Below are positions 37,155 through 45,962 of a stretch of DNA of 64,000 nucleotides, one piece after another (positions within the stretch are counted from its first letter, which is position 1; each line of letters opens with the position of its first letter). A program made the position numbers and the translations under genes. The notes below the pieces were generated by a model. That model did not search any database and had not been told where the DNA came from. It saw only the letters and a program-made list of their open reading frames with translations. Where the stretch lies: the NCBI RefSeq assembly GCF_027568575.1, contig NZ_JANUVP010000021.1; one strand, given 5' to 3'. Source of the stretch: Caldifermentibacillus hisashii. GTDB lineage: Bacteria > Bacillota > Bacilli > Bacillales > Caldibacillaceae.

Positions 37155-37354
37155 TTATTGATCCGTTTGTGTATTCCAGCCAATTCCTCCCAACACGGTT
37201 TCCCGGTTAATTCTATCAACTGATGCAAACCATTCCTTCATTGCAGCAATCATTCCTACTTTTTGAGGATGTAAAAAAGCGACTGTATTTTACGCGGACT
37301 TCATCATAGCATAGTCTGTAAACTTGCCTATTGCATTGGTGAAAAAAAGCCCTA
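37155..37354 (-). pseudogene. Degraded gene remnant
   Basis: On the minus strand a protein-like frame reads FTNAIGKFTDYAMMKSA, then an in-frame TAA (about 37298), then continues NTVAFLHPQKVGMIAAMKEW and ends RETVLGGIGWNTQTDQ with TAA at 37155. Composition is that of a real protein, but there is no start codon with a ribosome site. It may be the 3' end of a lost gene. The family is not recognised. Confidence 0.3.
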
Positions 37355-37474
37355 CGGATTGAAATTTCGCTTAACCCTTTCCAGTTTATTTGTTGCAAAA
37401 TATGAACATTGGCCAACGATCTTTCATATATTGAAAATTAGAGCCTAACTCTATTTTGAAATGGGGGATTGTTT

Positions 37475-37897
37475 TTGGCAGTCATTCAATATAATGATGC
37501 AGACGTCCGGCTACTCGCCAGATTAATTCGGGCAGAGGCTGAAGGAGAGGGTAATCTTGGCATGCTAATGGTCGGTAACGTCGGTGTTAACCGTGTCCGT
37601 GCCGATTGCTTAGACTTTAAAGATGTCCGTTCGGTAAAACAAATGGTATTTCAATCACCCGGCGGCTTCGAGGCAACACAAAAGGGGTATTTTTATCAAC
37701 CAGCTAGAGAAAATGAACTACGCCTAGCAAGAAGGGTTATTAGAGGGGAACGATTTCATCCCGCCACGAATTCACTTTGGTTTTTCATGCCGACGGGTTC
37801 TTGTCCCGCGCAATGGTTCAATCAATGGAATTCCGGCCGATATAAGTCACACTGTTTCTATTCCCCCTCTCAATCTGCATGCCCTACTGTCTTTTAG
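37475..37897 (+). CDS. cwlJ: Spore cortex-lytic hydrolase CwlJ
   Basis: Germination-specific cell wall hydrolase of the hydrolase_2/SleB superfamily, 140 residues. RLIRAEAEGEGNLGMLMVGNVGVNR carries the conserved Glu near residue 20, and the C-terminal half (FHPATNSLWFFMPTGSCPAQWFNQ, KSHCFYSP) is typical for CwlJ. No signal peptide, as expected for a protein made in the mother cell and placed on the spore. TTG at 37475 is chosen because GGGGGATTG lies just upstream and the product then begins MAVIQ like known CwlJ. gerQ, needed for CwlJ localisation, follows at 38112. Confidence 0.94.
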   Translation: MAVIQYNDADVRLLARLIRAEAEGEGNLGMLMVGNVGVNRVRADCLDFKDVRSVKQMVFQSPGGFEATQKGYFYQPARENELRLARRVIRGERFHPATNSLWFFMPTGSCPAQWFNQWNSGRYKSHCFYSPSQSACPTVF

Positions 37898-38111
37898 TTT
37901 AAAAAAATTGCATTGTAATACTGTCTTTTCACTTAGAAAAATTACGACCACCCCTGATTCTAGTAAAAGACATTATGCAGACCCGGCGGAAATCAAGTGT
38001 TTATAAAAAATATACACCGTTTTTCCTAGTTTATAAAGTTAGCCGGAATGACAAATCAAGTGTCCATTAAAAATTATATACGCTTGAAATTTTTCATGAG
38101 GAGGATTTACC

Positions 38112-38633
38112 ATGAGTGCGAATTCAGGAAATTTTACAGGATATCAATATTATCGGCAAACGAATCCGTATCAACAAGCAGCAGGAGGTTTTCAATACGG
38201 GCAACCCGTACAAACAGGGCAACAAGCTGGCGCATATATACCTGGCTATCCACAAATGCCTACCTTTCCGCAAATGCCTGCGGGTACAGCGGTACAAACA
38301 CCCGGCATTGCCACGACCGGTGTTCAAGTTCCGGGAATGTTGCCAATTGAACAATCCTATATTGAAAACATACTGCGGCTAAATAAAGGAAAGCTTGTAA
38401 CCGTGTATATGGCCTTTGAAGGAAGCCAAGAGTGGAATTCAAAAGTATTCCGCGGTATTGTTGAAGCAGCCGGACGAGATCACCTTATCTTAAGCGATCC
38501 TGAAACCGGTTATCGTTATTTACTGCCAATGGTTTACTTTAATTATGCTGTTTTTGAAGAAGAAATTCAGTACGATTATCCTTTCCCCGGCACAGGATTT
38601 CAACAAGGGGTTACTACTTATCAGCCGAGATGA
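38112..38633 (+). CDS. gerQ: Spore coat protein GerQ
   Basis: Coat protein required for CwlJ localisation and calcium-dipicolinate germination. The 173-residue product has a low-complexity Gln/Pro/Gly/Tyr N-terminal half (about 1-75, with QMPTFPQMPAGT repeats) and a conserved C-terminal domain (about 78-160: LPIEQSYIENILRLNKGKLVTVYM, DHLILSDPETGYRYLLPMVY). Gln and Lys supply suits transglutaminase crosslinking seen in Bacillus subtilis. GAGGAGGATTTACC precedes the ATG. It is 214 bases after cwlJ. Confidence 0.95.
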   Translation: MSANSGNFTGYQYYRQTNPYQQAAGGFQYGQPVQTGQQAGAYIPGYPQMPTFPQMPAGTAVQTPGIATTGVQVPGMLPIEQSYIENILRLNKGKLVTVYMAFEGSQEWNSKVFRGIVEAAGRDHLILSDPETGYRYLLPMVYFNYAVFEEEIQYDYPFPGTGFQQGVTTYQPR

Positions 38634-38652
38634 TCAGCTAACCGGATAAAGT

Positions 38653-38688
38653 GAGACTGCCCTTCGTTTCAAATAGCAGTCTCTTTTT
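38653..38688 (+). terminator. gerQ terminator
   Basis: GAGACTGC and GCAGTCTC flank a 15-base loop and are followed by TTTTTC. Confidence 0.8.
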
Positions 38689-38768
38689 CTTGACTTTTAC
38701 AGTTTCATACTTGAAGTTGGCTTCACATCTGTATTTTTTGTACGTTATATAAGACAAACAAGTTCCTA

Positions 38769-39140
38769 TTAAAATAATTTACTTGCCGCCACCATAAGCA
38801 ATATCCAGGCGATCAGGAAAGATACGCCACCGATTGGTGTAATTGCCCCAAGAACCTTCACACCGGTAAGACTTAAAATATATAAACTTCCCGAAAACAG
38901 CACAATTCCGGCAAAAAACAGCCAACCTGACCAGGATATAAGTGAACTTGCCGGGAATTTTGACATTAACAGACCTACCGCCAATAAAGCAAGCGCATGA
39001 AACATTTGATATTGAACGCCGGTTTGCCATGTTGATAAATAGTGATCACTCAGTTTTCCTTCTAATATATGGGCACCAAACGCCCCCAGTGCAACCGATA
39101 AAAACCCATTTAACGCACCTAAAAATAAAAATAGATTCAT
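38769..39140 (-). CDS. ywdK: DUF423 membrane protein YwdK
   Basis: A 123-residue protein with four predicted membrane helices of the DUF423 family (MNLFLFLGALNGFLSVALGAFGAHILEGKL start, YQMFHALALLAVGLL in helix 2). Function unknown. The order gerQ-ywdK-ywdI reproduces the Bacillus subtilis ywdL-ywdK-ywdI series. The ribosome site GAAAGCGGTGAAATAA is moderate. Confidence 0.9.
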   Translation of the reverse strand: MNLFLFLGALNGFLSVALGAFGAHILEGKLSDHYLSTWQTGVQYQMFHALALLAVGLLMSKFPASSLISWSGWLFFAGIVLFSGSLYILSLTGVKVLGAITPIGGVSFLIAWILLMVAASKLF

Positions 39141-39305
39141 TTATTTCACCGCTTTCCTTTCTATAAATTTTGAAATACTTTTACGGAAATATCTATGAAA
39201 ATCGCCAAAGCACTCCAAGTCCCTTTCCTTCAACTTTTAAAAATCCTCAAGTTGCTTTTTGCCCATTCTAAAAAATTGCCAAGCCCCTTTATCCAATGCA
39301 ATTAC

Positions 39306-39593
39306 TTAAAAATCAAATAAAGAGTCGCCGTTTGCCCCGTCATCTGTTTCCAGTTTCTTTTCCATCAACGTGTTCGTCACTGTCACGGCTTTGGGTGTAG
39401 AAACAGAAATCGGCTGAACAGGTCTGGAGTATGCTTGCTCACTACCAACTGAACTTGATTCCTCCAGCATCACTTCACATAATGTTTTAATTGCTTGTAT
39501 ATGTTCACGAATTTTGGTATCTGATGTTTCCCTTTTTGCTTCATTCACCTTTTCCCCCATCTTGTTCAATAAAACTTGATAGGATATTTGCAT
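39306..39593 (-). CDS. ywdI: YwdI family protein (DUF5327)
   Basis: A 95-residue small soluble protein. The first 45 residues are helical (MQISYQVLLNKMGEKVNEAKRET), the rest is flexible and polar and ends DDGANGDSLFDF. Similarity to YwdI/DUF5327 is judged from length, N-terminal pattern and position. No function is known. ATG 39593 follows AGAAAAGGTGATGAC. Confidence 0.75.
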   Translation of the reverse strand: MQISYQVLLNKMGEKVNEAKRETSDTKIREHIQAIKTLCEVMLEESSSVGSEQAYSRPVQPISVSTPKAVTVTNTLMEKKLETDDGANGDSLFDF

Positions 39594-39780
39594 GTCATCA
39601 CCTTTTCTAACTCATTTTTCATACACTTGAGCTATCCTTATTTTACAAAAAATGAATAGAATAAGCTAATGGAAGACTGTTAACAATTCCACAATTTGAT
39701 AATTGCTTCTTTTTTTAGAATAGAAGACTCTTTTTTGATAAACTAAATGGTAGAAAAAGACGATAAAGGAGTTTGTGCAA

Positions 39781-40653
39781 ATGGCTAATTATCCTTCTTG
39801 GATTGAAGAAAAAGACGAGGTCTTGTGGCTTACAGAGGACGACCGGGAACATTTACAAATCAGCTACCGGTTAAAAAAAGTTATTTTTTCAGAACAGTCT
39901 CCGATTCAACATGTCATGATTGTCGAGTCGGATGATTTCGGTCGAATGCTTGTCTTGGATGGGGTCGTTCAAACTACAGCGATGGATGGCTATATTTATA
40001 ACGAAATGATTACCCATGTTCCGCTCCAACTGCACCCCAATCCGAAAAATGTGCTGATCATCGGTGGCGGTGATTGCGGGGCGGCACGAGAAGCAACGAA
40101 ATACCCAAGTCTCACACAAATCGATATGGTGGAAATTGATGAACTGGTTGTGAAAGCGTGCAAGGAGCATTTACAAGAGGTTTCCGGAAATTTACATGAT
40201 CCGCGGGTGAATTTTATTTTTACCGATGGACTTGCCTTCGCACAGGAAAAAGAGGATGCATATGATGTGATAATCGTGGACTCCTCCGATCCGGTCGGTC
40301 CTGCCGAGGCATTATTTGAATACGACTTTTATCAAAATTTACATAAGGCTCTAAAGAAAGATGGTATTCTTGTTTGTCAAAGCCAGTCACCCATTTTCCA
40401 ACAAGCAATTGTCAAACAAACACGAACCCATTTTGAAAAATTATTCACTGACACAAAAACCTATACCGCCATTGTCCCTACTTATCCCGGCGGCATGTGG
40501 AGTTTCACGATCGGTACAAAAGGAAATCCGATTGAACCTGGTCGTGTCCATTTTAAAAATGTAGATACAAACTATTTTAATCAAGGCGTTTTCGAAAGCT
40601 GCTTTACCTTGCCGGAGTTTTTGAATAAGCTAGTGCCAAATCATTCACATTAG
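39781..40653 (+). CDS. speE: Polyamine aminopropyltransferase (spermidine synthase-like)
   Basis: Transfers aminopropyl from decarboxylated S-adenosylmethionine to a polyamine acceptor. The 290 residues have an N-terminal beta domain and a Rossmann methyltransferase-like core. The decarboxySAM loop reads GGGDCG at 95-100 where most SpeE have GGGDGG. The acidic active-site pair is in VDSSDPVGP (Asp 167, Asp 170), and PTYPGGMWSFTIG is conserved. It is about 15 residues longer than Bacillus subtilis SpeE and no speB is adjacent, so a different acceptor such as agmatine, as in some thermophiles, is possible. ATG 39781 has AAAGGAG 9 bases upstream. Confidence 0.9.
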   Translation: MANYPSWIEEKDEVLWLTEDDREHLQISYRLKKVIFSEQSPIQHVMIVESDDFGRMLVLDGVVQTTAMDGYIYNEMITHVPLQLHPNPKNVLIIGGGDCGAAREATKYPSLTQIDMVEIDELVVKACKEHLQEVSGNLHDPRVNFIFTDGLAFAQEKEDAYDVIIVDSSDPVGPAEALFEYDFYQNLHKALKKDGILVCQSQSPIFQQAIVKQTRTHFEKLFTDTKTYTAIVPTYPGGMWSFTIGTKGNPIEPGRVHFKNVDTNYFNQGVFESCFTLPEFLNKLVPNHSH

Positions 40654-40753
40654 AGCTAGTTAAGCTAAAGAGGACTGCTTACATTGCTTTTCTGATAAAG
40701 CTCTTAATGAAACGTATCGAACGTCTTTACCCATTTTTTACTATACTAAAAAC

Positions 40754-40788
40754 AACGGACGAACCATCTTTGTTCTTGTTCGTCCGTT
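40754..40788. terminator. Bidirectional terminator speE / DUF4230 gene
   Basis: AACGGACGAAC and GTTCGTCCGTT flank a 13-base loop between converging genes. Confidence 0.8.
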
Positions 40789-40795
40789 TCCTACT

Positions 40796-41536
40796 TCAAT
40801 TATCCTTATATTCTATTGTTGCTTTATATCCCATCCGGTTCATGAATGTTTCAATTACTTTTGTCGCTTGCTCTTCAGCGGAAGTCAGCAATCCCTGTTC
40901 AGTTGCCTCCGCTACAATTTGATCTTGGGCCAATTCAGCAAAAGCATATCCTTCATCAATGGAAGCCTCACTCCGAAACAAGCCTTCCGATGAAAAAATT
41001 TGTGCTTGATCAAAATAAAGCGTCGGTTTCTGAATAATTTCCGCTTTCGGTAAAATAAGGTGAATCGTTTTATGATCTTCATTTATCTCTAAATCACTTT
41101 TCGTTACCTTTGACAAATCAACACCCGCAATTACTTCACCGGGAATAATGATTAAAATTTTCCGCTTCGTACCCGGAAGATTTGCGTCAATTTTTTGACC
41201 AAAAAGTTGATTATCTTCTTGTTCAACAACTGCCTTCATATAAGCTTTCGATGTCGCAAGCGTGGACAAATCTTGAATTTGCTCAACAAAACCGGCAACC
41301 TTTTGAGTCTCTCCCTCTCTCACAAATATCGAACGAATGCCAAGAAAGACGGTCAAAAGTAGGAGAAGAAGGAGGGAGAACATGATCATTCGGCTTTTTA
41401 TATTTGAAAACAGTCGTCGATGGACCGTGTGTTGCCGGACTGCTGCCGTTGCACCGATTTCTGCTTTTGTCTGTTTTAATTCATTTATCATTTTCTTTAT
41501 CTCTTCCAAGGTTTCTGTATCTTCCTGATGAGCCAT
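40796..41536 (-). CDS. DUF4230 membrane-anchored protein
   Basis: A 246-residue protein: a cytoplasmic N-terminal coiled segment (about 4-30), one membrane helix (about 51-68, MIMFSLLLLLLLTVFLGI), and an extracytoplasmic domain of DUF4230 type (KRKILIIIPGEVIAGVDLSKV, IHLILPKAEII). The family is widespread and of unknown function. ATG 41536 is preferred over the TTG one codon earlier. No operon partner is evident; the gene converges with speE. Confidence 0.8.
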   Translation of the reverse strand: MAHQEDTETLEEIKKMINELKQTKAEIGATAAVRQHTVHRRLFSNIKSRMIMFSLLLLLLLTVFLGIRSIFVREGETQKVAGFVEQIQDLSTLATSKAYMKAVVEQEDNQLFGQKIDANLPGTKRKILIIIPGEVIAGVDLSKVTKSDLEINEDHKTIHLILPKAEIIQKPTLYFDQAQIFSSEGLFRSEASIDEGYAFAELAQDQIVAEATEQGLLTSAEEQATKVIETFMNRMGYKATIEYKDN

Positions 41537-41689
41537 CAATCTTCCCCACCGTTTCCATTTAGATATATCTAGTTTAGCAAAATTACCTGAACAATACTAT
41601 TTACAGATTCCACCAGTATTATAGATTGTTTTTACTTCACTATTCTTGAAAACTATTTACACAACATTGCCCATTGCAACCGGTCGCAG

Positions 41690-42367
41690 TTATTCATGCT
41701 TGATTCGTAAATACATCCGATAAAAAATAAAAAATGACAAGTAAGCAATGATGGAACCGGTGAAAAAAGGAAGCAAAAACCATAACTTTGCTATACTCAC
41801 ATAAATAAGAAAGGTCGTTATGAAAAAAATAAGTAAAGAATAGATCGGTTTTCCAAAGGTGAAATAAAAGGCATTTTTTAATAATGTTTTTACATCCATT
41901 TCAAAATGCACAGACAGTGAAATGAATTGTATCGTATAAACAAGCAACCCTGCACCGAATATAAGAAAAATCATGGAAAATACTGCATTACCAACACTTT
42001 GTAAATAGTAAACATCGCCAACAATAATTAACCACAAAAACATAAAGATCAAACCGGAGATAACACTTTTTTTATAATTATCCTTAAAATATTTAAAAAA
42101 TGCCGTTGCATGAGACGCTGTTTCCCTTTTCAAAACCCAGTCACGGGCAACGGCAAACAAAGCTGTTGTGCCAGGGAAAAACAGTAGAGGGACGAGAATA
42201 AAGAAACAAAGAAGATAATACAAAAGCCCAATTTTCACTGGGCTAAATATCATAGTAAAAATAACAAATGCGAATGGCAGATTTAAAATAAACCAATAAA
42301 TATTTGTTATGGTCATCTTAACAAACCATTCGACAGCTTCATTGAAAGTTTCCCAAAAACGAGACAT
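41690..42367 (-). CDS. YesL-family membrane protein (DUF624)
   Basis: A 225-residue integral membrane protein with about five or six hydrophobic helices, opening MSRFWETFNEAVEWFVKMTITNIYWF, typical of the YesL/DUF624 family. These genes are usually linked to sugar ABC importers, as here, but their role is unknown. Possible starts are ATG 42367 and GTG 42379. Spacing to the GAAGG site is poor for both, so ATG was chosen. A 73-bp repeat array separates it from the upstream permease gene. Confidence 0.82.
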   Translation of the reverse strand: MSRFWETFNEAVEWFVKMTITNIYWFILNLPFAFVIFTMIFSPVKIGLLYYLLCFFILVPLLFFPGTTALFAVARDWVLKRETASHATAFFKYFKDNYKKSVISGLIFMFLWLIIVGDVYYLQSVGNAVFSMIFLIFGAGLLVYTIQFISLSVHFEMDVKTLLKNAFYFTFGKPIYSLLIFFITTFLIYVSIAKLWFLLPFFTGSIIAYLSFFIFYRMYLRIKHE

Positions 42368-42427
42368 ATTTATTATCACTGCCTTCTTTATGACAATTTA
42401 TTATCGATCTGAAAAGTGCCTGTTACC

Positions 42428-42720
42428 ACACCTTACTTGACCTCGACCATATAGTCAATGGGGACAGTGTATATCGCACCAACCTGAAAACGCCATTGTC
42501 TCACTCTACTTAATCCCGATTATTTAATTAATTTAAACCGGTCTATTCGCACCAAACGAAAACGCAGATTGCCTCACTCTATTTGATCCTGATTATTTAG
42601 TCAATTAAGATCGATATATCCTTCCGAACGAAAAACGCAGATTGCCTCACCCTACTTGACCGCTCCTTCTGCTATCCCTTTAATTATATATTTTTGGGCA
42701 AATACATAGAAGACGACAAC
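42428..42720. repeat. 73-bp tandem repeat reaching into a permease gene
   Basis: Four units start at 42428, 42501, 42574 and 42647, an exact 73-bp period. The shared block is TCACYCTACTTGAC and the inner two also share GCAGATTGCCTCAC and CCTGATTATTTA-type blocks. The copy at 42647 contains the last codons and stop of the permease gene (GTCAAGTAG on the minus strand), and the other three lie downstream of it. The exact right limit is uncertain. Confidence 0.8.
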
Positions 42721-43485
42721 CGGTATAATTGTCAATACAAGTCCGGCCATTGCCTGGTTCCATTGGATCGTGAATTCGCCAAAGAAATAGAAGGTGGACA
42801 ACGGAATCGTTCTTAACTCTTTTTGTGTCAACACTAAGGATGGCAGCAAATAGTCGTTCCAAATACTAATAACATTTAAAATCATAACTGTCACGGTAAT
42901 TGGTTTCAACATCGGGAAAATAATCCGCCAAAAGATACCGAATTTTGAAGCTCCGTCTATCATTGCCGCCTCTTCCAATGAAAGCGGGATCGACTTAATA
43001 AATCCGTGATAAAGAAAAACGGCCATACTTGTATTAAAACCGATATTCATAAAAATCAGACCGCCGCGGGTATTTAACATCGGAATTCCGGTAGTTTTCA
43101 TAATCCAGTTCATTTCCTGCATTAGCGGCATCATGATGGTTTGGAAAGGAATAAGCATCGTTGCAATAAAAGTCATAAAAATAATTTTGCTTATTCGATT
43201 ATTCGTTCTTGCCAACATCCATGCAGTCATCGATGATAAAATAACAATAAAAATAACAGAAACGACAGTAATAAATAGTGAATTTCCAAAGGCATTTAAA
43301 AAATTCATTTTTTCAATCGCCGCTATATAATATTGGAATGAGAAATCTTTCGGCAAAGCCAAGACATTCTCATATAATTCCTGCCGGTTTTTAAACGAGT
43401 TGACGAGCATGATATAGATAGGAGAAAGGTAGAAAATCGCCACTATTAAAAGCAGTATTTCTTTGATGACTTTGCTTTTTTTCAT
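42652..43485 (-). CDS. Sugar ABC transporter permease (MalG/LacG type)
   Basis: Inner subunit of a carbohydrate importer, 277 residues with six membrane helices. The EAA loop reads EEAAMIDGASKFGIFWRIIFPMLKP (about 182-206), where the MsmX-type ATPase docks. It belongs to the MalG/LacG family (long N-terminal periplasmic loop before helix 2). Its ATG overlaps the stop of the partner permease gene as TAATG, so translation is coupled. No ATPase gene is nearby; a shared MsmX-like ATPase is expected. The last codons lie in a 73-bp repeat unit. Confidence 0.93.
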   Translation of the reverse strand: MKKSKVIKEILLLIVAIFYLSPIYIMLVNSFKNRQELYENVLALPKDFSFQYYIAAIEKMNFLNAFGNSLFITVVSVIFIVILSSMTAWMLARTNNRISKIIFMTFIATMLIPFQTIMMPLMQEMNWIMKTTGIPMLNTRGGLIFMNIGFNTSMAVFLYHGFIKSIPLSLEEAAMIDGASKFGIFWRIIFPMLKPITVTVMILNVISIWNDYLLPSLVLTQKELRTIPLSTFYFFGEFTIQWNQAMAGLVLTIIPVVVFYVFAQKYIIKGIAEGAVK

Positions 43486-44360
43486 TACATTTCTACCTCC
43501 CGTTTTTTTGTAAAATATACTTGTGTTAATGAAATAACTGCGACAATTAAGAAGAAGACAATTGCCTTTGCTTGCCCGTATCCGTAATTACTATAACCAA
43601 AAATTTCATTATAAATATTCAGAGCAAACATTTCTGTAGAATTGATCGGACCTCCACCTGTTAAAGAAAGGTTGACATCATAAATTTTAAACGCAAAGGA
43701 TAAAGTCAGGAACAGACAGATCGTGATGGAAGGCATAAGCAGTGGCAGCACAATTTTCCTTAACCGTTGCCAGTAGTTAGCCCCGTCAATTTTTGCAGCC
43801 TCCATTAATTCATACGGAATATTTTCAATCCCTGCTATATAGACAATCATCATATATCCGGCCATTTGCCAAGTAAATACAAGGACAATTGCGTATAAAG
43901 CATAATCCGGACTCATCAGCCAATTGTAAAAGACAGATTCGAACCCGGTTACTTTGCCAATAATAGAAAAAGCATCGGAGAAAATAAAGCTCCAAATGTA
44001 ACCTAAAATTAATCCGCCGATTAAATTCGGCATAAAAACCATCGTTCGGGCCGATTTCGCTGTTCGTAAAGTTGACGTAACAATTAAAGCAAACGTTAAT
44101 CCAAGAACATTGACTGAAATAAGTGCTAATAAGGTAAACTTAATTGTCACCCAAGCTGAGTGACGAAACCGTTCATCTTCCATTAATTTAAGAAAATTAT
44201 CAAAACCGACAAATTCTTTTGCATTTGCAGCAATGCCATCCCAATCGAAAAAGGCATAATAGATACCACTAATAAAGGGAATAATCACAACAATGGTAAA
44301 AATAAAGATTGTGGGAAAGGTAAATAATGCAAACCAAAATCGGTTTTTTGTTTTTGACAC
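43485..44360 (-). CDS. Sugar ABC transporter permease (MalF/LacF type)
   Basis: Second permease subunit, 291 residues, six helices, with EAA loop MEAAKIDGANYWQRLRKIVLPLLMP (about 188-212) and MFMPNLIGGLILGYIW typical of the LacF/MsmF group. It pairs with the overlapping MalG-type gene. The start ATG at 44360 has AGAGGGGAATAG upstream. It follows the binding protein gene by 287 bases that include a hairpin, which would set the usual excess of binding protein over permease. Confidence 0.93.
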   Translation of the reverse strand: MSKTKNRFWFALFTFPTIFIFTIVVIIPFISGIYYAFFDWDGIAANAKEFVGFDNFLKLMEDERFRHSAWVTIKFTLLALISVNVLGLTFALIVTSTLRTAKSARTMVFMPNLIGGLILGYIWSFIFSDAFSIIGKVTGFESVFYNWLMSPDYALYAIVLVFTWQMAGYMMIVYIAGIENIPYELMEAAKIDGANYWQRLRKIVLPLLMPSITICLFLTLSFAFKIYDVNLSLTGGGPINSTEMFALNIYNEIFGYSNYGYGQAKAIVFFLIVAVISLTQVYFTKKREVEM

Positions 44361-44647
44361 AATCTATTCCCCTCTTCCATACTTATTTGAACATCATTAT
44401 CATTTAAAAATTTGGATATTTTGGACGATTAGCCTGTTCGGCAGCTCATCCGTCTTATTTATATATTATCATTATAAATTTGGACGCATTGGATAAGTTG
44501 CATATTGGGTAGATCATCCAATTTATTGAACAAGTAGCAATTGCTAGCTCATCCATCCTATTTGAACATCATTACCATTCATTAAAAAGTCGGACGCGCC
44601 GATCAAATGAAATCGGCGAGTCCCAAAGTATTTATTCATTACTGCAC
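44361..44647. repeat. Degenerate repeats between binding-protein and permease genes
   Basis: Blocks such as CTTATTTGAACATCATTATC (44382), TTATTTATATATTATCATTA (44455) and CTATTTGAACATCATTACCA (44558), alternating with AGCTCATCC blocks, show old tandem duplication with irregular spacing of about 72 and 103 bp. A hairpin at 44597-44618 lies nearest the binding-protein stop. Confidence 0.5.
44597..44618 (-). terminator. Hairpin after sugar-binding protein gene
   Basis: CGCCGAT and ATCGGCG around an 8-base loop, about 30 bases after the stop, with only a weak T tract. Likely a stabilising or partly terminating structure. Confidence 0.5.
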
Positions 44648-45907
44648 TTATTTAATTGCATTTTGGAACGCATTATCCAAACTCTTAATAAACTGATCCC
44701 CGGTGATATCTTTATTTAAGAAAAATTGTTGTGTCGCCGGTGTGAAATCATTAACGATCAAGTTTGGCGGATAATAGCTATGTGACCACGGAATCGTTTC
44801 ACCGCTATTGGAAGCGTCCAACACCGCTTGCGATAACGGATCGAGATTGTTAGCTTCAATATTGGTCATGGCTGGAACAAAACCAAATTCTTCAACGATA
44901 TATTTTTGACCTGTTTCGCTGGAGACCATCCAATTTAAGAAGTCGACAGCTGCCTGTACTTCTGCATCATCCTTCGTTCCATTTACAGCCCAGTAAGCAC
45001 CGACACCAACCGCTAGTTTATCATTTCCGGCTAACGGGAACGGCATCATGCCAACTTCAAAATCCAAATCATAATCAGCAAGCATAGTTGCTGCCCAGTT
45101 TCCTTGATGAATCATGGCCGTTTTACCGGTTGCAAAATCACCTATTTCTTCATCATATGTTACATCCAATGGACTATTGGAGTATTCGCGAATCGCTTCC
45201 ATAAATTTACCGAATTCTTTAAACTCAGGTGTTTCAGCCATTGTAACATCGCCGGCTTCCATTTTATCAATAAAAGCATAATTATCTTCTTGAAGTGAGA
45301 ATGGATAGTTACTCATATGCCCAATTAAGAAATATGCTTCTTGTGACAGCCCGAATGGATTAATTCCTTGTTTTTTCAAACTTTGTAAAGTACTTACAAA
45401 GGAATCGTAATCTTTTACATCCTCAGGTTTCACTAAATCTTTATTGTAAACAATTCCAAACCCTTCAACGCCATATGGAAGACCAACAACTTTATCATCC
45501 ATCTTCAATTCCATTTTCGGTGCAATATTTGGTACAAACTCAGCATCACTTAAATCAGCCACATATGATTTTAGTTTTTGCGCCTGTCTGAGACCTTCCA
45601 AAGTAAAAATTGACGGGCCTTGATCGCTGTTCAATTTAATTTGTAATTGTTGGAAATAATCATCACCGGTCGTTCCCCAAATTTCCACTTTTACACCGGT
45701 TTCTTTTTCATATTCTTTTGCAAGTGCTTCCAGTTGATCTGAAATTTCTACTTTACTTTGGAAAATGGTGATCTTTTTCCCTCCGCCATCATCCCCTGAA
45801 TCATCTTTCTTTGCTTTATCATCGTTTCCACCACCACAAGCTGTTAAGACCAGCGACATAACAACCATTAACAAAAAGGCAAGCCAAGATTTCTTTCTGA
45901 ATTTCAT
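44648..45907 (-). CDS. Sugar-binding lipoprotein of ABC importer 1
   Basis: Extracellular solute-binding protein family 1, 419 residues. The signal peptide ends in a lipobox LTAC (Cys about 24), followed by a Gly/Asp/Lys-rich linker, so it is anchored to the outer face of the membrane. The two-lobe body is typical (TGDDYFQQLQIKLNSDQGPSIF, GVGAYWAVNGTKDD). It lies 55 bases after the GH65 gene in the same operon, which suggests it brings in the disaccharide that the phosphorylase splits. It is similar in plan to the second binding protein at 59418-60770. Confidence 0.93.
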   Translation of the reverse strand: MKFRKKSWLAFLLMVVMSLVLTACGGGNDDKAKKDDSGDDGGGKKITIFQSKVEISDQLEALAKEYEKETGVKVEIWGTTGDDYFQQLQIKLNSDQGPSIFTLEGLRQAQKLKSYVADLSDAEFVPNIAPKMELKMDDKVVGLPYGVEGFGIVYNKDLVKPEDVKDYDSFVSTLQSLKKQGINPFGLSQEAYFLIGHMSNYPFSLQEDNYAFIDKMEAGDVTMAETPEFKEFGKFMEAIREYSNSPLDVTYDEEIGDFATGKTAMIHQGNWAATMLADYDLDFEVGMMPFPLAGNDKLAVGVGAYWAVNGTKDDAEVQAAVDFLNWMVSSETGQKYIVEEFGFVPAMTNIEANNLDPLSQAVLDASNSGETIPWSHSYYPPNLIVNDFTPATQQFFLNKDITGDQFIKSLDNAFQNAIK

Positions 45908-45962
45908 TATTGGTTCCCCCTCTTTTTTATCAGTTTATTTATTAAAACCATTTATGAAATGG

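Larger units (their letters stand above)
36839..37474. other. Intergenic region hemQ - cwlJ
   Basis: 636 bases holding the hemQ terminator (36847-36889), a gene remnant on the minus strand (37155-37354) and the AT-rich cwlJ upstream region. No intact gene was found. Confidence 0.5.

Noticed and set aside
37216..37416. 66-residue protein on the minus strand
   Set aside because: No ribosome site; a neighbouring frame looks more protein-like and is itself broken.
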